The notes under the pieces were generated by a model that had not been told where the DNA came from, did not search any database, and saw only the letters and a list, made by a program, of their open reading frames with translations. From NCBI GenBank assembly GCA_030648295.1, contig JAUSID010000005.1, positions 30,627 through 94,626 on the forward strand: 64,000 nt of DNA, in the 5' to 3' direction. The DNA comes from Opitutaceae bacterium (GTDB lineage: Bacteria > Verrucomicrobiota > Verrucomicrobiia > Opitutales > Opitutaceae). This document shows positions 16,477 through 24,480 of this stretch, piece by piece; position 1 is the first letter of the stretch, and the number at the start of each line of letters is the position of its first letter. The translations under genes were made by a program, and so were the position numbers.

Positions 16477-16505
16477 CAAAAAAGGCGCCGGGGTGTCCGG
16501 CGCCT
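16477..16505 (-). terminator. Intrinsic terminator of the porin gene
   Basis: Stem AGGCGCCGG / CCGGCGCCT (16483-16491 and 16497-16505) with loop GGTGT. Read on the minus strand, downstream of the porin stop, it is followed by TTTTTTG. This is a textbook rho-independent terminator. Confidence 0.8.
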
Positions 16506-16549
16506 CGCGTTCGCTGCCCTCGCGCGTCTTTCCGCGCGCCGGCGACGAT

Positions 16550-17776
16550 TCAATAATTGTACTCGGTCTGAAGCCAGAATCGCTTCGTGTCGAAGAACGG
16601 CGCCCTGCCGTCGTATACCGCGGCCTTCGCCAGCAGCGTCCAGGACTTGCCGATTTTGTGTGCGAGCTGCACGTTCCATTCGCTGCCGTAGTCGAGCGAG
16701 CCGAAGTCGGAGTGGAAACGATGATACACGACTTTCGCCGGGTAACTTCCGGCGATGTTCATGCCAACGGATCCGTACACGTCGCGCAGTCCGCGCGCGG
16801 GCGTGGCGGTGAAAACGTCGGCCCAGCCGTTGAACGCGTGCAGCGTCGCGAGCGGTGTGGCGAAGCCCTTGCGCCCGCCGTCGCTCCCCAGCACCTCGTA
16901 GCCGCCGCCGAAATCGAATGGCGCGACCGCGCCGCCGAGTTCCGCCAGATAATACTCCGCCCGGTAGTTGAGCGGATTCCTGCCCGCATCACGCTGCGTC
17001 GCCGCCTCCGCGCGGTAGGTGAGCTTGAACTCCTTCGTCAACGGCGTGGATCCGGTGAAGCTCGCGCCGTAGGTGTCGGACGAATTCGCCGGCGAGTTCT
17101 TGAAATCGAGCAGGTAGGCGTAACCGGTCAGCGTCCCATGGGGGATGCCGCGGTACGCGATGTTCGCCAGGTGCGAATCGGAATCGAAATCCGGCTGCGG
17201 CGCCTTGTTGCCGAACACGCGGCTGACGCGGGACACATAGCCATACAGCGCGCTCAGTTCCTTCACCGGCCTGGTGGTGAGTGTGGCCGCGTCGAAGGTC
17301 TGCGCATTCTGCCGCCAGCCGACGTCGCCCACGAAACGCGCCGTGTCGAGCACGATTCGCTGCCGGCCGGCCTTGAGCGTTGTATCCGAAAAGGAATAAC
17401 CCAGCCACGCCTGGTTGATCCCGGTGGCGGTGGGATCCGCGATCGCGGTCCGACCGGCGCCACCCGGATTGGTGCCGGCGGCGTTGTAGTCGTCCGGATG
17501 CAGCGCGGCGACATTCTCGGCCTCGATCATGCCCTGCACGCCCTCGACGGGCGCGGTGGTGAAGCCGAAGCGCGTGCGCAAGGTGAGGGCATCCGACTCA
17601 TGCAGATTGGCCTGATCCGCATGTTCCCAGCGGGCGCGGGCGTTCAGGCTGAATTTTCCTTTCGCGAAGGCGTCGTCGAGAGACCTGGCCACGGGTTGGT
17701 CGGCCGCGGAGGCGAGTGAGCCGCTGGCGATGAGCGCAAAGCAGGCGAGGAGATTACGGGCATGCAGGTGGTTCAT
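16550..17776 (-). CDS. Outer-membrane porin, alginate-export-like beta barrel
   Basis: 408 residues from ATG 17776; further in-frame upstream codons do not look coding. A signal peptide (residues 1-25, LLACFALIASGSLASAAD) is followed by a beta-rich, Gly/Tyr/Phe-rich protein ending WLQTEYNY, typical of outer-membrane barrels. The segment QAWLGYSFSDTTLKAGRQRI and the nearby VGDVGWRQNAQTFDA resemble the alginate_exp porin family, which forms anion-friendly channels. The gene diverges from a LysR regulator and lies between the cysHDN-rrf2 block and cysE, so uptake of a sulfur compound is a reasonable guess, but nothing proves the substrate. Confidence 0.75.
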   Translation of the reverse strand: MNHLHARNLLACFALIASGSLASAADQPVARSLDDAFAKGKFSLNARARWEHADQANLHESDALTLRTRFGFTTAPVEGVQGMIEAENVAALHPDDYNAAGTNPGGAGRTAIADPTATGINQAWLGYSFSDTTLKAGRQRIVLDTARFVGDVGWRQNAQTFDAATLTTRPVKELSALYGYVSRVSRVFGNKAPQPDFDSDSHLANIAYRGIPHGTLTGYAYLLDFKNSPANSSDTYGASFTGSTPLTKEFKLTYRAEAATQRDAGRNPLNYRAEYYLAELGGAVAPFDFGGGYEVLGSDGGRKGFATPLATLHAFNGWADVFTATPARGLRDVYGSVGMNIAGSYPAKVVYHRFHSDFGSLDYGSEWNVQLAHKIGKSWTLLAKAAVYDGRAPFFDTKRFWLQTEYNY

Positions 17777-18036
17777 GGGCAAAAAATTCGCCGTCCGACT
17801 CACCGCGGTGCGCGTGGATCTAGAGGCGAAAAATTGAAAGTGCAATCCATCAGGGTCACACGATAAGGCATGGGGCCGCGCCGCGCCTTGATGTGGATCA
17901 AGGTGTTCGGTGTGCATCGGCGGCGGAATTGTCATCACGACAATGCCTCCGTTTAGCCGCTGCTGTGCCATCGCGCGCGGCTGGCGCAATTACTGCTCTG
18001 CGAACATTTCATCAAGCGAATGAGTCACGTTCATCC
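17777..18036. promoter_or_regulatory. Divergent promoter region porin / LysR
   Basis: 260 bases between two divergent starts. LysR proteins usually bind such spacers and control both genes. I see no unambiguous T-N11-A palindrome or -35/-10 pair, so individual sites are not assigned. Confidence 0.4.
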
Positions 18037-18972
18037 ATGAAGCCGACGCTCGACAGCCGTCAGCTCCACGCCTTTGCCGCGCTCGCGCGGCGCGGCAGCT
18101 TCACGCTCGCAGCCAAGGATTTGTTTCTCACCCAATCGGCGGTGAGCCACGCGATCAAAGCGCTGGAGGAGGATGTGGGCTGCCGGTTGCTCGACCGCGT
18201 GGGCCGCCGGGTCCTGCTCACCCAGGCTGGTGAACAGTTCCTGCGTCACACGGAAAAAATCCTCCGCGAGATGGAATCGGCGCGGGCCGGGCTGGAAAAC
18301 CTCACGAAGTGGGGCCACGGCCGGCTGCGCGTGGGCGCCAGTACCACCGCGTGCCAGCATATCCTGCCGACCGTGCTGCGCGAATTTCGCCAGAGTTATC
18401 CCAAGTGTGTCATACGGATCGAACCGGGCGACCACGGGCAGCAACTCGATCTGTTGCGGGGTGGCCACATCGACCTGGCCATCGTGCTCGAGCCGCCGGG
18501 GCAGAACCTGGCCGAGTTCACTTTCGTGCCGCTGTTCCAGGACGAACTCCGTTTCGTCGTGGCGCCGCAGCACGCGTGGGCGAAATCCGGCCGCGTGCCG
18601 CGCGAGGCGATCGAGGCGGAGACGCTCGTGCTCTACAACAAGTCCAGCCAGACCTTCCGGCTCGTGAACGAATATTTCCGCGAGGAAAAGATCGCGCTGA
18701 GCAACGTCATCGAACTCGGCAGCATGGAGGCGATCAAGGAACTGGTGAAGATCGGCATCGGCGCCGGCGTCCTCGCTGTCTGGATTGCGCGGAACGAATT
18801 GGAGACCGGTTCGCTGGTATCATTGCCGCTGGGACCACGAAAGCTGCGGCGGCGCTGGGGCGTCGCGCACCTGAAAGGCCGGCGGCTCGCTCTCGGCGAG
18901 GAGACCTTTGTCAGCTTGTGCGTTTCGGCCTGCGAACTTCTCGGCCTCAAGTCCCCGCATGCCGCCGCGTAG
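18037..18972 (+). CDS. LysR-type transcriptional regulator
   Basis: 311 residues from ATG 18037. The winged HTH lies at about residues 5-65, with GSFTLAAKDLFLTQSAVSHA (helix-turn-helix) and ALEEDVGCRLLDRVGRRVLLT. The ligand-binding domain (about 90-295) follows the usual LysR pattern, with a GHIDLAIV hinge strand and IGIGAGVLA near the end. LysR proteins act as tetramers that respond to a small co-inducer. The neighbours are the divergent porin and, convergent, cysE, so it may be a CysB/Cbl-like sulfur regulator; the overall sequence does not allow me to say so with certainty. Confidence 0.9.
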   Translation: MKPTLDSRQLHAFAALARRGSFTLAAKDLFLTQSAVSHAIKALEEDVGCRLLDRVGRRVLLTQAGEQFLRHTEKILREMESARAGLENLTKWGHGRLRVGASTTACQHILPTVLREFRQSYPKCVIRIEPGDHGQQLDLLRGGHIDLAIVLEPPGQNLAEFTFVPLFQDELRFVVAPQHAWAKSGRVPREAIEAETLVLYNKSSQTFRLVNEYFREEKIALSNVIELGSMEAIKELVKIGIGAGVLAVWIARNELETGSLVSLPLGPRKLRRRWGVAHLKGRRLALGEETFVSLCVSACELLGLKSPHAAA

Positions 18973-18983
18973 CCCGGTCCGGC

Positions 18984-19919
18984 TCAGATCTCCCAGTCGT
19001 GATCGTGCGGGGGCGCGCCGATGTTTTCCACCATCGCCTCTTTTTTCCGCCGCGAGCGCACCACGAGGTTCTCGCCCTTGAAGTACGTCACGGAGTGATC
19101 GGGAATCGATTTCATCAGCCACACGTTGGAGCCGATGATGGAGTGCGCGCCAACGCGCGTGTCGCCGCCGAGGATCGTCGCGTGCGCGTAGATCGTGACG
19201 TGATCGCCGATGTCGGGATGCCGCTTCACGCCCTTGATTGGCACGCCGTCGTCGTCGACCTCAAACGATTTCGCGCCCAGAGTGACGCCCTGGTACAATT
19301 TGACGTGCGCGCCAACGGTCGCGGTTTCGCCGATTACCACGCCGGTGCCGTGATCGATAAAGAAATGCGCGCCAAGCTGCGCGCCGGGATGAATGTCGCA
19401 GCCGGTCCGCTCGTGCGCGTACTCGGTCAGCATGCGCGGCAGCAGCGGCACCCCCAGGTGATAGAGCACGTGCGCGAGCCGTTGCAGCGAAATGACGAGC
19501 ACGCACGGATAGGCGAGGATGATTTCCTCGATGCTGCGCGCAGCGGGATCTCCTTGGTACGCGGCCGCGACGTCGGTCTTGATTAGTTTCCGCAGCTCCG
19601 GGAATTGCGCGAGCAGCGTGGTCGTCAGTTCGCGTGCACGTTCGCCCGGCGAAGGCGTCGCGCCGAAGCGCAGGCACTTCTCGATCTCCGCAGCCATCCG
19701 GCGATCGATCTTCACGAGCAACCGCTCGACGTGCGCCGGCAGGTCGCGTTCGGTCAGTCCCGATTCCTCGAAAAATCCCGGAAACAGCAGGTGCATGCAC
19801 TCGGTCGCGAGCTGGTTGACCGACGCCTGCGAGGGAAGATTGCTGCCGTCGAGGTGGTTGATGCCACCGTCGCTGCGGTAGGAGCTGAGGAGTGCCTGCT
19901 TGATGGCGGCGAGATGCAT
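18984..19919 (-). CDS. cysE: Serine O-acetyltransferase
   Basis: 311 residues from ATG 19919 (a longer in-frame start at 19961 is possible). It acetylates L-serine with acetyl-CoA, the committed step of cysteine synthesis. The N-terminal helical domain (1-150) is long, as in SATases with about 300 residues. The left-handed beta-helix (about 165-285) contains GCDIHPGAQLGAHFFIDHG, TGVVIGETATVGAHVKLYQG and VTIYAHATILGG, which hold the catalytic His and the CoA site. The tail ends in DHDWEI; a C-terminal Ile is used in many SATases to dock into cysteine synthase. It completes the sulfur-assimilation locus. Confidence 0.95.
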   Translation of the reverse strand: MHLAAIKQALLSSYRSDGGINHLDGSNLPSQASVNQLATECMHLLFPGFFEESGLTERDLPAHVERLLVKIDRRMAAEIEKCLRFGATPSPGERARELTTTLLAQFPELRKLIKTDVAAAYQGDPAARSIEEIILAYPCVLVISLQRLAHVLYHLGVPLLPRMLTEYAHERTGCDIHPGAQLGAHFFIDHGTGVVIGETATVGAHVKLYQGVTLGAKSFEVDDDGVPIKGVKRHPDIGDHVTIYAHATILGGDTRVGAHSIIGSNVWLMKSIPDHSVTYFKGENLVVRSRRKKEAMVENIGAPPHDHDWEI

Positions 19920-20140
19920 GGGCGGCGCAACCGAGCGGTGAACACGATTGGCCGCGGGCACGCGAGCATGAATCGCGGGTCAATCAGCGCAGCGGCACCC
20001 CCGTGCGGCCGGCACAAAAAGTTCGTGCCGGGGCGCACGGTGTTGTGCGCGACGCGGAATTTTCTTCGTCCGCTCAAGTCTGTCATCGACAAAGCGCCAA
20101 CCAGTTGCTCAGTGTTTCGCCACAAGATATCCACACCCTG
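19920..20140. promoter_or_regulatory. Divergent spacer cysE / PhoH-like gene
   Basis: Contains an imperfect hairpin (GTGCGGCCGGCAC ... GTGCCGGGGCGCAC, about 20002-20038). Promoters for both genes should be here, but I see no convincing -35/-10 boxes. Confidence 0.3.
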
Positions 20141-21682
20141 ATGGAAAACCTGCGCGGGGCCCACGCCCCAATCTCGCGGATCAAGGTTGCCGGGAAAGTT
20201 AAGACCTTCGTGCTCGACACGAATGTGCTCCTGCACGACCCGCAATCGATCTTCAAATTCGAGGAGAACAACCTCGCCATACCGGTGGAGGTCCTCGAGG
20301 AGCTTGATTCGATCAAGGGGGAGCAGTCGACCGAACGCGGCCGCAATGCGCGGCGCGTGCACCGCATCCTGCAGGAACTTCTGCCCGATGCGCGCGCGAT
20401 GCACGAGGGCGTCGAACTCGACAACGGCGGTACGCTTTCGATCATCATCAATCCGTATCTCACGGACGTTAGCCGCCGCTCGCCGGCGATGGATCGGTTG
20501 CGCGCGATCCTGCCCGATCTTTCCAAGAAGGATAACCGGATTATCGCGGCCGCGTTGTTCGTGCAGGAACGTTTTCCGCCGCCGACCATTCTCGTCACCA
20601 AGGACGTGAACGTGCAGCTGAAGGCGCGCGCGATGGGGCTCGAGTCGCAGGACTATCTCAACGACAAGGTTCCGGAGGATGTCGACGAGGCGAGCTACCG
20701 CGAGATCGCGGTCAACATTTACGAGCTGCAGCGGTTTTGTTCGGAAGGTTCGTTCGAACTCGACCGCGCGGTCGCGAAGCCGCTCTACCTCAACGAATAC
20801 GTCCTGCTGCGGTCGGACGAGGGCAAGACAATGCCGGCGCGTTTCTACGGCGACGGCGTGGTGCGGCGGCTGAAGATTCCGGATTACGTGAAGGCGCCGG
20901 GGGGAATCCCGATTCGCGCGCGGAATCTCGAGCAGCAGTTCTTCATGGACGCGTTGCTCGACGACACGGTCCACATGTTGACGTGTTTCGGCAAGGCCGG
21001 CACGGGCAAGACGCTGCTCTCCACCGCGTGCGCGTTGTATCAGACTTACGAGGACAGCTCGCGATACGACGGTGTTTCCATCTCCCGGCCGGTGATCGCG
21101 CTCGGCAAGGACATCGGCTTCCTGCCCGGCTCGCTCGAGGAGAAAATGAAGCCGTGGCTGCAGCCCTACCACGACGCCCTCGAGGTGCTGATTCCGTCGA
21201 AGCCGCCGAAGGAACCGCAGTTTGCGTCGAAGAAAGTCTCGAAGAAGAAGCACAAGAAGCGCGACGACCAGATGTACACGTCGATGACTTCGATCCAGCC
21301 GAACCACGCCAGCCAGAACAACGGTCATGGCAACGGCGGGCTGGTGAAGCCCTACGAACGGCTGCTGAAGAGCGGGCTCGTGGAGATCGAGGCGCTCGCG
21401 TTCATTCGTGGCCGCTCGATTGCGCGACGGTTCTTCATCCTCGACGAGGCGCAGCAGCTGACGCCGCACGAGGTGAAGACGGTGATCACGCGGATCAGCG
21501 AAGGCTCGAAAATCGTGCTCATTGGCGATCCGGCGCAAATCGACAACCCCTACGTCGACTCGCGCAGCAACGGCCTCGTGTATTGTTTCAACCGGATGAA
21601 GGGCCAGGCAATCGCGGCGCACGTGAAACTCACGAAAGGCGAACGCTCACGGCTCGCCGAGCTCGCGGCGGATCTGCTGTAG
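20141..21682 (+). CDS. PIN-domain / PhoH-type ATPase (YlaK family)
   Basis: 513 residues from ATG 20141. The N-terminal PIN nuclease domain (about 20-160) has TFVLDTNVLLHD, VEVLEELD and KDNRIIAAAL, giving the acidic metal-binding quartet. The C-terminal PhoH ATPase has Walker A GKAGTGKT at 284-291 and Walker B FFILDEAQQ around 431. Fusions of this kind act on RNA: related proteins are helicase/ribonucleases in toxin-antitoxin or RNA-decay roles. A Lys-rich insert (SKKVSKKKHKKRDD, about 365-380) separates parts of the ATPase and may bind RNA. It is divergent from cysE with no obvious operon partner. Confidence 0.93.
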   Translation: MENLRGAHAPISRIKVAGKVKTFVLDTNVLLHDPQSIFKFEENNLAIPVEVLEELDSIKGEQSTERGRNARRVHRILQELLPDARAMHEGVELDNGGTLSIIINPYLTDVSRRSPAMDRLRAILPDLSKKDNRIIAAALFVQERFPPPTILVTKDVNVQLKARAMGLESQDYLNDKVPEDVDEASYREIAVNIYELQRFCSEGSFELDRAVAKPLYLNEYVLLRSDEGKTMPARFYGDGVVRRLKIPDYVKAPGGIPIRARNLEQQFFMDALLDDTVHMLTCFGKAGTGKTLLSTACALYQTYEDSSRYDGVSISRPVIALGKDIGFLPGSLEEKMKPWLQPYHDALEVLIPSKPPKEPQFASKKVSKKKHKKRDDQMYTSMTSIQPNHASQNNGHGNGGLVKPYERLLKSGLVEIEALAFIRGRSIARRFFILDEAQQLTPHEVKTVITRISEGSKIVLIGDPAQIDNPYVDSRSNGLVYCFNRMKGQAIAAHVKLTKGERSRLAELAADLL

Positions 21683-22008
21683 CAGGGGAGCAGGTCTTCG
21701 CTGGGAGCGCGACCGCCCCCGGTCGCCTCGGTCCCACTGTCGTAGCAGCCGAGGTGACGAGGCTGGGATTTTCTAATCCCAGAGGTGGTCAGACCTGCGT
21801 CGGCTGCCAGCCGGCTGAGCGGGCGTCCCCGTCTTCAATGCTCGAGTGGCTGCGGCTTCCCGCCGCAGATGGTATCGAAAGTTCGCTCGAATGTCCCTGC
21901 GGCAGGATGCCGCAGCCACTCCGGACAAGTCGTTTTATCGGCCGGATGATCCGTCGCGGCCGCGTAGTCCGATTCTTCTTTACCAGACCAGCTCAGAGCT
22001 CCCAGGAA
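21683..22008. repeat. Cluster of palindromic repeats after the PhoH gene
   Basis: The 326-base spacer is filled with short palindromes: TGGGATT-ttct-AATCCCA (21764-21781), a GTAGCAGCCGAGGTGACGAGG-type segment near 21742, and an inverted pair GAGTGGCTGCGGC...CCGCAG (21844-21872) with CTGCGGC...GCCGCAGCCACTC (21895-21921). No gene is seen. Confidence 0.7.
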
Positions 22009-22587
22009 TCATACTTCGATTCGCTTGCCGAGGAGACTTGCGCGACCGCTGCGGAGCGCGGCGAATTCCATCGCGCCGGCGAACAACCCGGTGAAGAGCA
22101 GATCGCTGACGAACGTGTTCCGGAAGAAGAAGAGCGTGGGCGGAAACTCCGGCCGGCCGACTGTCATCGCCTGCCACCAGCCCGCCGCCGTTTTCACGTA
22201 ATAGGGATCACGAATCCATGCGTCGGTGTTCGTCGCGAGGTAGAACAACACCGCCCCACCCATCGCGCCGCCGAGCAGGCTCAGCCAGCTCTTGTGCTGC
22301 GCCACAAACCGCCCGAGCGGAATTGCCGCGGCGAAACACACGGCCCGGACTAGCACGCTCGGCCACGTCCAGCTCTCGTGGTAAACGGCCGCATAATGGT
22401 AATCGAGGTACAGGTCCGACAGGACGAGCGCGGCGAACGGCACGAGCCACATCCGTTTGTCCCGGAAATACACGGCGCCGCAAAACGTCAGCGCCATCAA
22501 CGGGGCGAAATTGGCGAGCGCCGGTACGTGTACGGCGGCAACGCGCCAGCCGGCTGCGAGTACGAGGAGGGCAAGAGCGAGAGGCAT
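22009..22587 (-). CDS. Six-helix membrane protein, DUF6580-like (possible ECF S-component)
   Basis: 192 residues from ATG 22587; an upstream in-frame ATG at 22626 would add 13 residues. Six hydrophobic segments are visible: LALALLVLAAG, FAPLMALTFCGAVYF, MWLVPFAALVLSDLY, VLVRAVCFAAAIPLG, WLSLLGGAMGGAVLFYLA and VSDLLFTGLFAGAMEF. Conserved-looking polar residues are DLYLDYHYAAVYHE and TNTDAW. The protein resembles the DUF6580 family. The size and six helices are those of substrate-binding S-components of ECF vitamin transporters. It follows a cobalamin adenosyltransferase gene by about 50 bases in the same direction, so a vitamin B12-related transport role is a fair hypothesis, not shown by sequence. 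Confidence 0.7.
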   Translation of the reverse strand: MPLALALLVLAAGWRVAAVHVPALANFAPLMALTFCGAVYFRDKRMWLVPFAALVLSDLYLDYHYAAVYHESWTWPSVLVRAVCFAAAIPLGRFVAQHKSWLSLLGGAMGGAVLFYLATNTDAWIRDPYYVKTAAGWWQAMTVGRPEFPPTLFFFRNTFVSDLLFTGLFAGAMEFAALRSGRASLLGKRIEV

Positions 22588-22636
22588 GGAGGCTACTGTG
22601 GAGGTAAAGTCGCGGGTGACAAGCATGCGCGTGGGC

Positions 22637-23179
22637 CTACTGTTCGGCTTCACGGGCGAGCAGCCAGAGCAGATCGGAGAGCCGGTTGACGAACTGGCGC
22701 AACTCGGGCCGCACGCTTCGGCCATGCGATGGCAGCAAACTGAGCTGCCGCTCCGCGCGTCGTGCCGTGGTTCGCGCGAGGTCGAAGGCGGCGGCGCGCG
22801 CATTTGCGCCCGGCGTTGCCCAGCCGTCGAACTTCAAGCCGCGCGCTTCCAATGCCGCCACCGCATCGTCGAGCCGTTGCACATCGGCCGCGGCCATTTT
22901 CGCAAACTTCGACTTCGCGAACCGCTCGATGTCGGCCTCCGCGCATGCCAGCTCGCCCATCAGAGCGACAAGATTCTGCTGCACGGTCGTCAGGAGCGCG
23001 TGCGTGCGCGTGCCAGGTTCGTTCCCGCCCAGCAGCGGCTTCACCGCGCCAATCGCCACGTTGAGCTCGTCGAACGCGCCAACCGCTTCGATTTGCGGGT
23101 GAGCCTTCGGCACGCGTTGCCCGTAAAGCAGGCTCGTCGTGCCGTCGTCACCCGTGCGCGTTGCGATGGAGCGGGACAT
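22637..23179 (-). CDS. pduO: PduO-type ATP:cob(I)alamin adenosyltransferase
   Basis: 180 residues from ATG 23179. It transfers the adenosyl group of ATP to cob(I)alamin to make coenzyme B12. The N-terminal ATP-binding motif IATRTGDDGTTSLLYGQRV and the C-terminal ARTTARRAERQLSLL with FVNRLSDLLWLLAR are diagnostic for the trimeric PduO family. The next gene is the six-helix membrane protein. The start codon is preceded, with no Shine-Dalgarno, by a more than 180-base pyrimidine-rich repeat leader whose last units are CGTCTTCC. Confidence 0.93.
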   Translation of the reverse strand: MSRSIATRTGDDGTTSLLYGQRVPKAHPQIEAVGAFDELNVAIGAVKPLLGGNEPGTRTHALLTTVQQNLVALMGELACAEADIERFAKSKFAKMAAADVQRLDDAVAALEARGLKFDGWATPGANARAAAFDLARTTARRAERQLSLLPSHGRSVRPELRQFVNRLSDLLWLLAREAEQ

Positions 23180-23402
23180 GGGTGGAAGACGGGAAGACGG
23201 GGAAGACGCGGAAGACGGGGAGAAAACGGCAAAAAGAGGAAACAGCAAAAAGAAGAAACGGCAGAAGCGAAGACGGGAAGAACTGGGAGACGCGGAAAAC
23301 TCGGAAGAGGCGGCAAAAGCCAAACGGCAAAAAGAAGAAACGGCAGAAAGAAGAAACCCAGTCGGAAATTGCAGGCCTTGGTCCCTTAGTCCCTTAGTCC
23401 TT
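23180..23402. repeat. Composite purine-rich repeat array upstream of pduO
   Basis: GGAAGACG units (23183-23220) are followed by AAAAGAAGAAACGGC-type units (23222-23360) and GTCCCTTA units (23380-23400). On the pduO coding strand the first two blocks are nearly pure pyrimidine and end 4 bases before the ATG. The spacer contains no gene. Confidence 0.85.
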
Positions 23403-23403
23403 T

Positions 23404-24480
23404 TCACGCGATTTTCCGGGCGGCGAGCTGGGCGCGGAGGCAGAGCTCGGCGGCTTTGAAGGCGTGGGCCTGCGTCATCGCTTTCTCGGTACGATTCAGA
23501 CAATCGAGGATCAATTCGCCGAAGAAACGGAAGCCGACCTTGCCGGCGACATTCAAGTAACGCTCGCCCTTGTGATCGACGATGTAGACGTTGTCGCCTG
23601 TCTTGTCCCTCGCCACGTCCAGATATTTTCGCAGCTCGATGTACCCGTCGGTGCCGAGGATGACGGTGCGGCCGTCGCCCCACGTCGCCAGCCCGTCCGG
23701 AGTGAACCAGTCGACGCGGATGTAATTCGAGGTGCCGTTGTCACCGAGCAGCGACGCTTCGCCGAAATCCTCGAACTCGGGCTTGTCGGGGTTGGCGAAA
23801 TTTCCCACCGCCGCCTGGGTCACCGTCGCGTCCGTCGCGCCCGTGTAGGTGAGAAACTGCTCGAACTGGTGGCTGCCGATGTCGCAGAGGATCCCGCCGA
23901 ACTTCGCCTTCTCGAAAAACCACGCCGGCCGGTTGGCCTTGCCCAGCCGGTGAGGCCCGAGCCCGATCACCTGGATGACCTTCCCGATCGCACCGGCCGC
24001 GACGAGGTCCGTCGCGTGCATCCCCGCTTCGACGTGCAGCCGCTCCGAAAAATACACCATGTACTTCCGGCCGGTCCGCGCGACCGCCGCCTTCGCCGCG
24101 TCCAGTTGCGCGAGCGTGGTGAAGGGCGTCTTGTCGGTAAAATAGTCCTTTCCGCCCTCGAGCACGCGAACGCCGATGGGCCCGCGATCGCACGGGACCG
24201 CGGCCGCCGCCACCATCTTGATCTCGGGGTCCGCGAGAATCTCGTCCAGCGAGCGAGCCACGCGCGCCTGCGGGTACTTGGCCTGAAAGGCGGAGACTTT
24301 CTTCTCGTCCGCATCGTAGACCCACTTCAGCTCGGCCCCGGCCTCGAGCAGCCCGTTGCACTGGCCGTAAATGTGGCCGTGATCGAGGTGCGCCGCGGCG
24401 AAGATGAATTCACCCGGTTTCACCACTGGCCGCGGTTTGCCCTGCGGCGCGTAATTCATCCCGTCGGATTTTTGGCTCAT
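23404..24480 (-). CDS. GFO/IDH/MocA-family oxidoreductase
   Basis: 358 residues from ATG 24480. The N-terminal Rossmann half contains EFIFAAAHLDHGHIYGQC instead of the usual GxGxxG turn, then LDEILADPEIKMVAAAAVPCDR and KDYFTDKTPFTTLAQ, where the second K takes the place of the catalytic EKP lysine region. The C-terminal alpha/beta domain includes GILCDIGSHQFEQFL (GxHxxD-like). Such enzymes oxidise or reduce sugars and inositols with NAD(P). The weak dinucleotide motif suggests a divergent subfamily common in Planctomycetota and Verrucomicrobiota. Its start overlaps the def stop (ATGA). Confidence 0.85.
   Translation of the reverse strand: MSQKSDGMNYAPQGKPRPVVKPGEFIFAAAHLDHGHIYGQCNGLLEAGAELKWVYDADEKKVSAFQAKYPQARVARSLDEILADPEIKMVAAAAVPCDRGPIGVRVLEGGKDYFTDKTPFTTLAQLDAAKAAVARTGRKYMVYFSERLHVEAGMHATDLVAAGAIGKVIQVIGLGPHRLGKANRPAWFFEKAKFGGILCDIGSHQFEQFLTYTGATDATVTQAAVGNFANPDKPEFEDFGEASLLGDNGTSNYIRVDWFTPDGLATWGDGRTVILGTDGYIELRKYLDVARDKTGDNVYIVDHKGERYLNVAGKVGFRFFGELILDCLNRTEKAMTQAHAFKAAELCLRAQLAARKIA

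Noticed and set aside
19754..21622. A 622-codon minus-strand frame opposite the PhoH gene
   Set aside because: Shadow of a well-supported PIN-PhoH gene; very Arg/His-rich translation.
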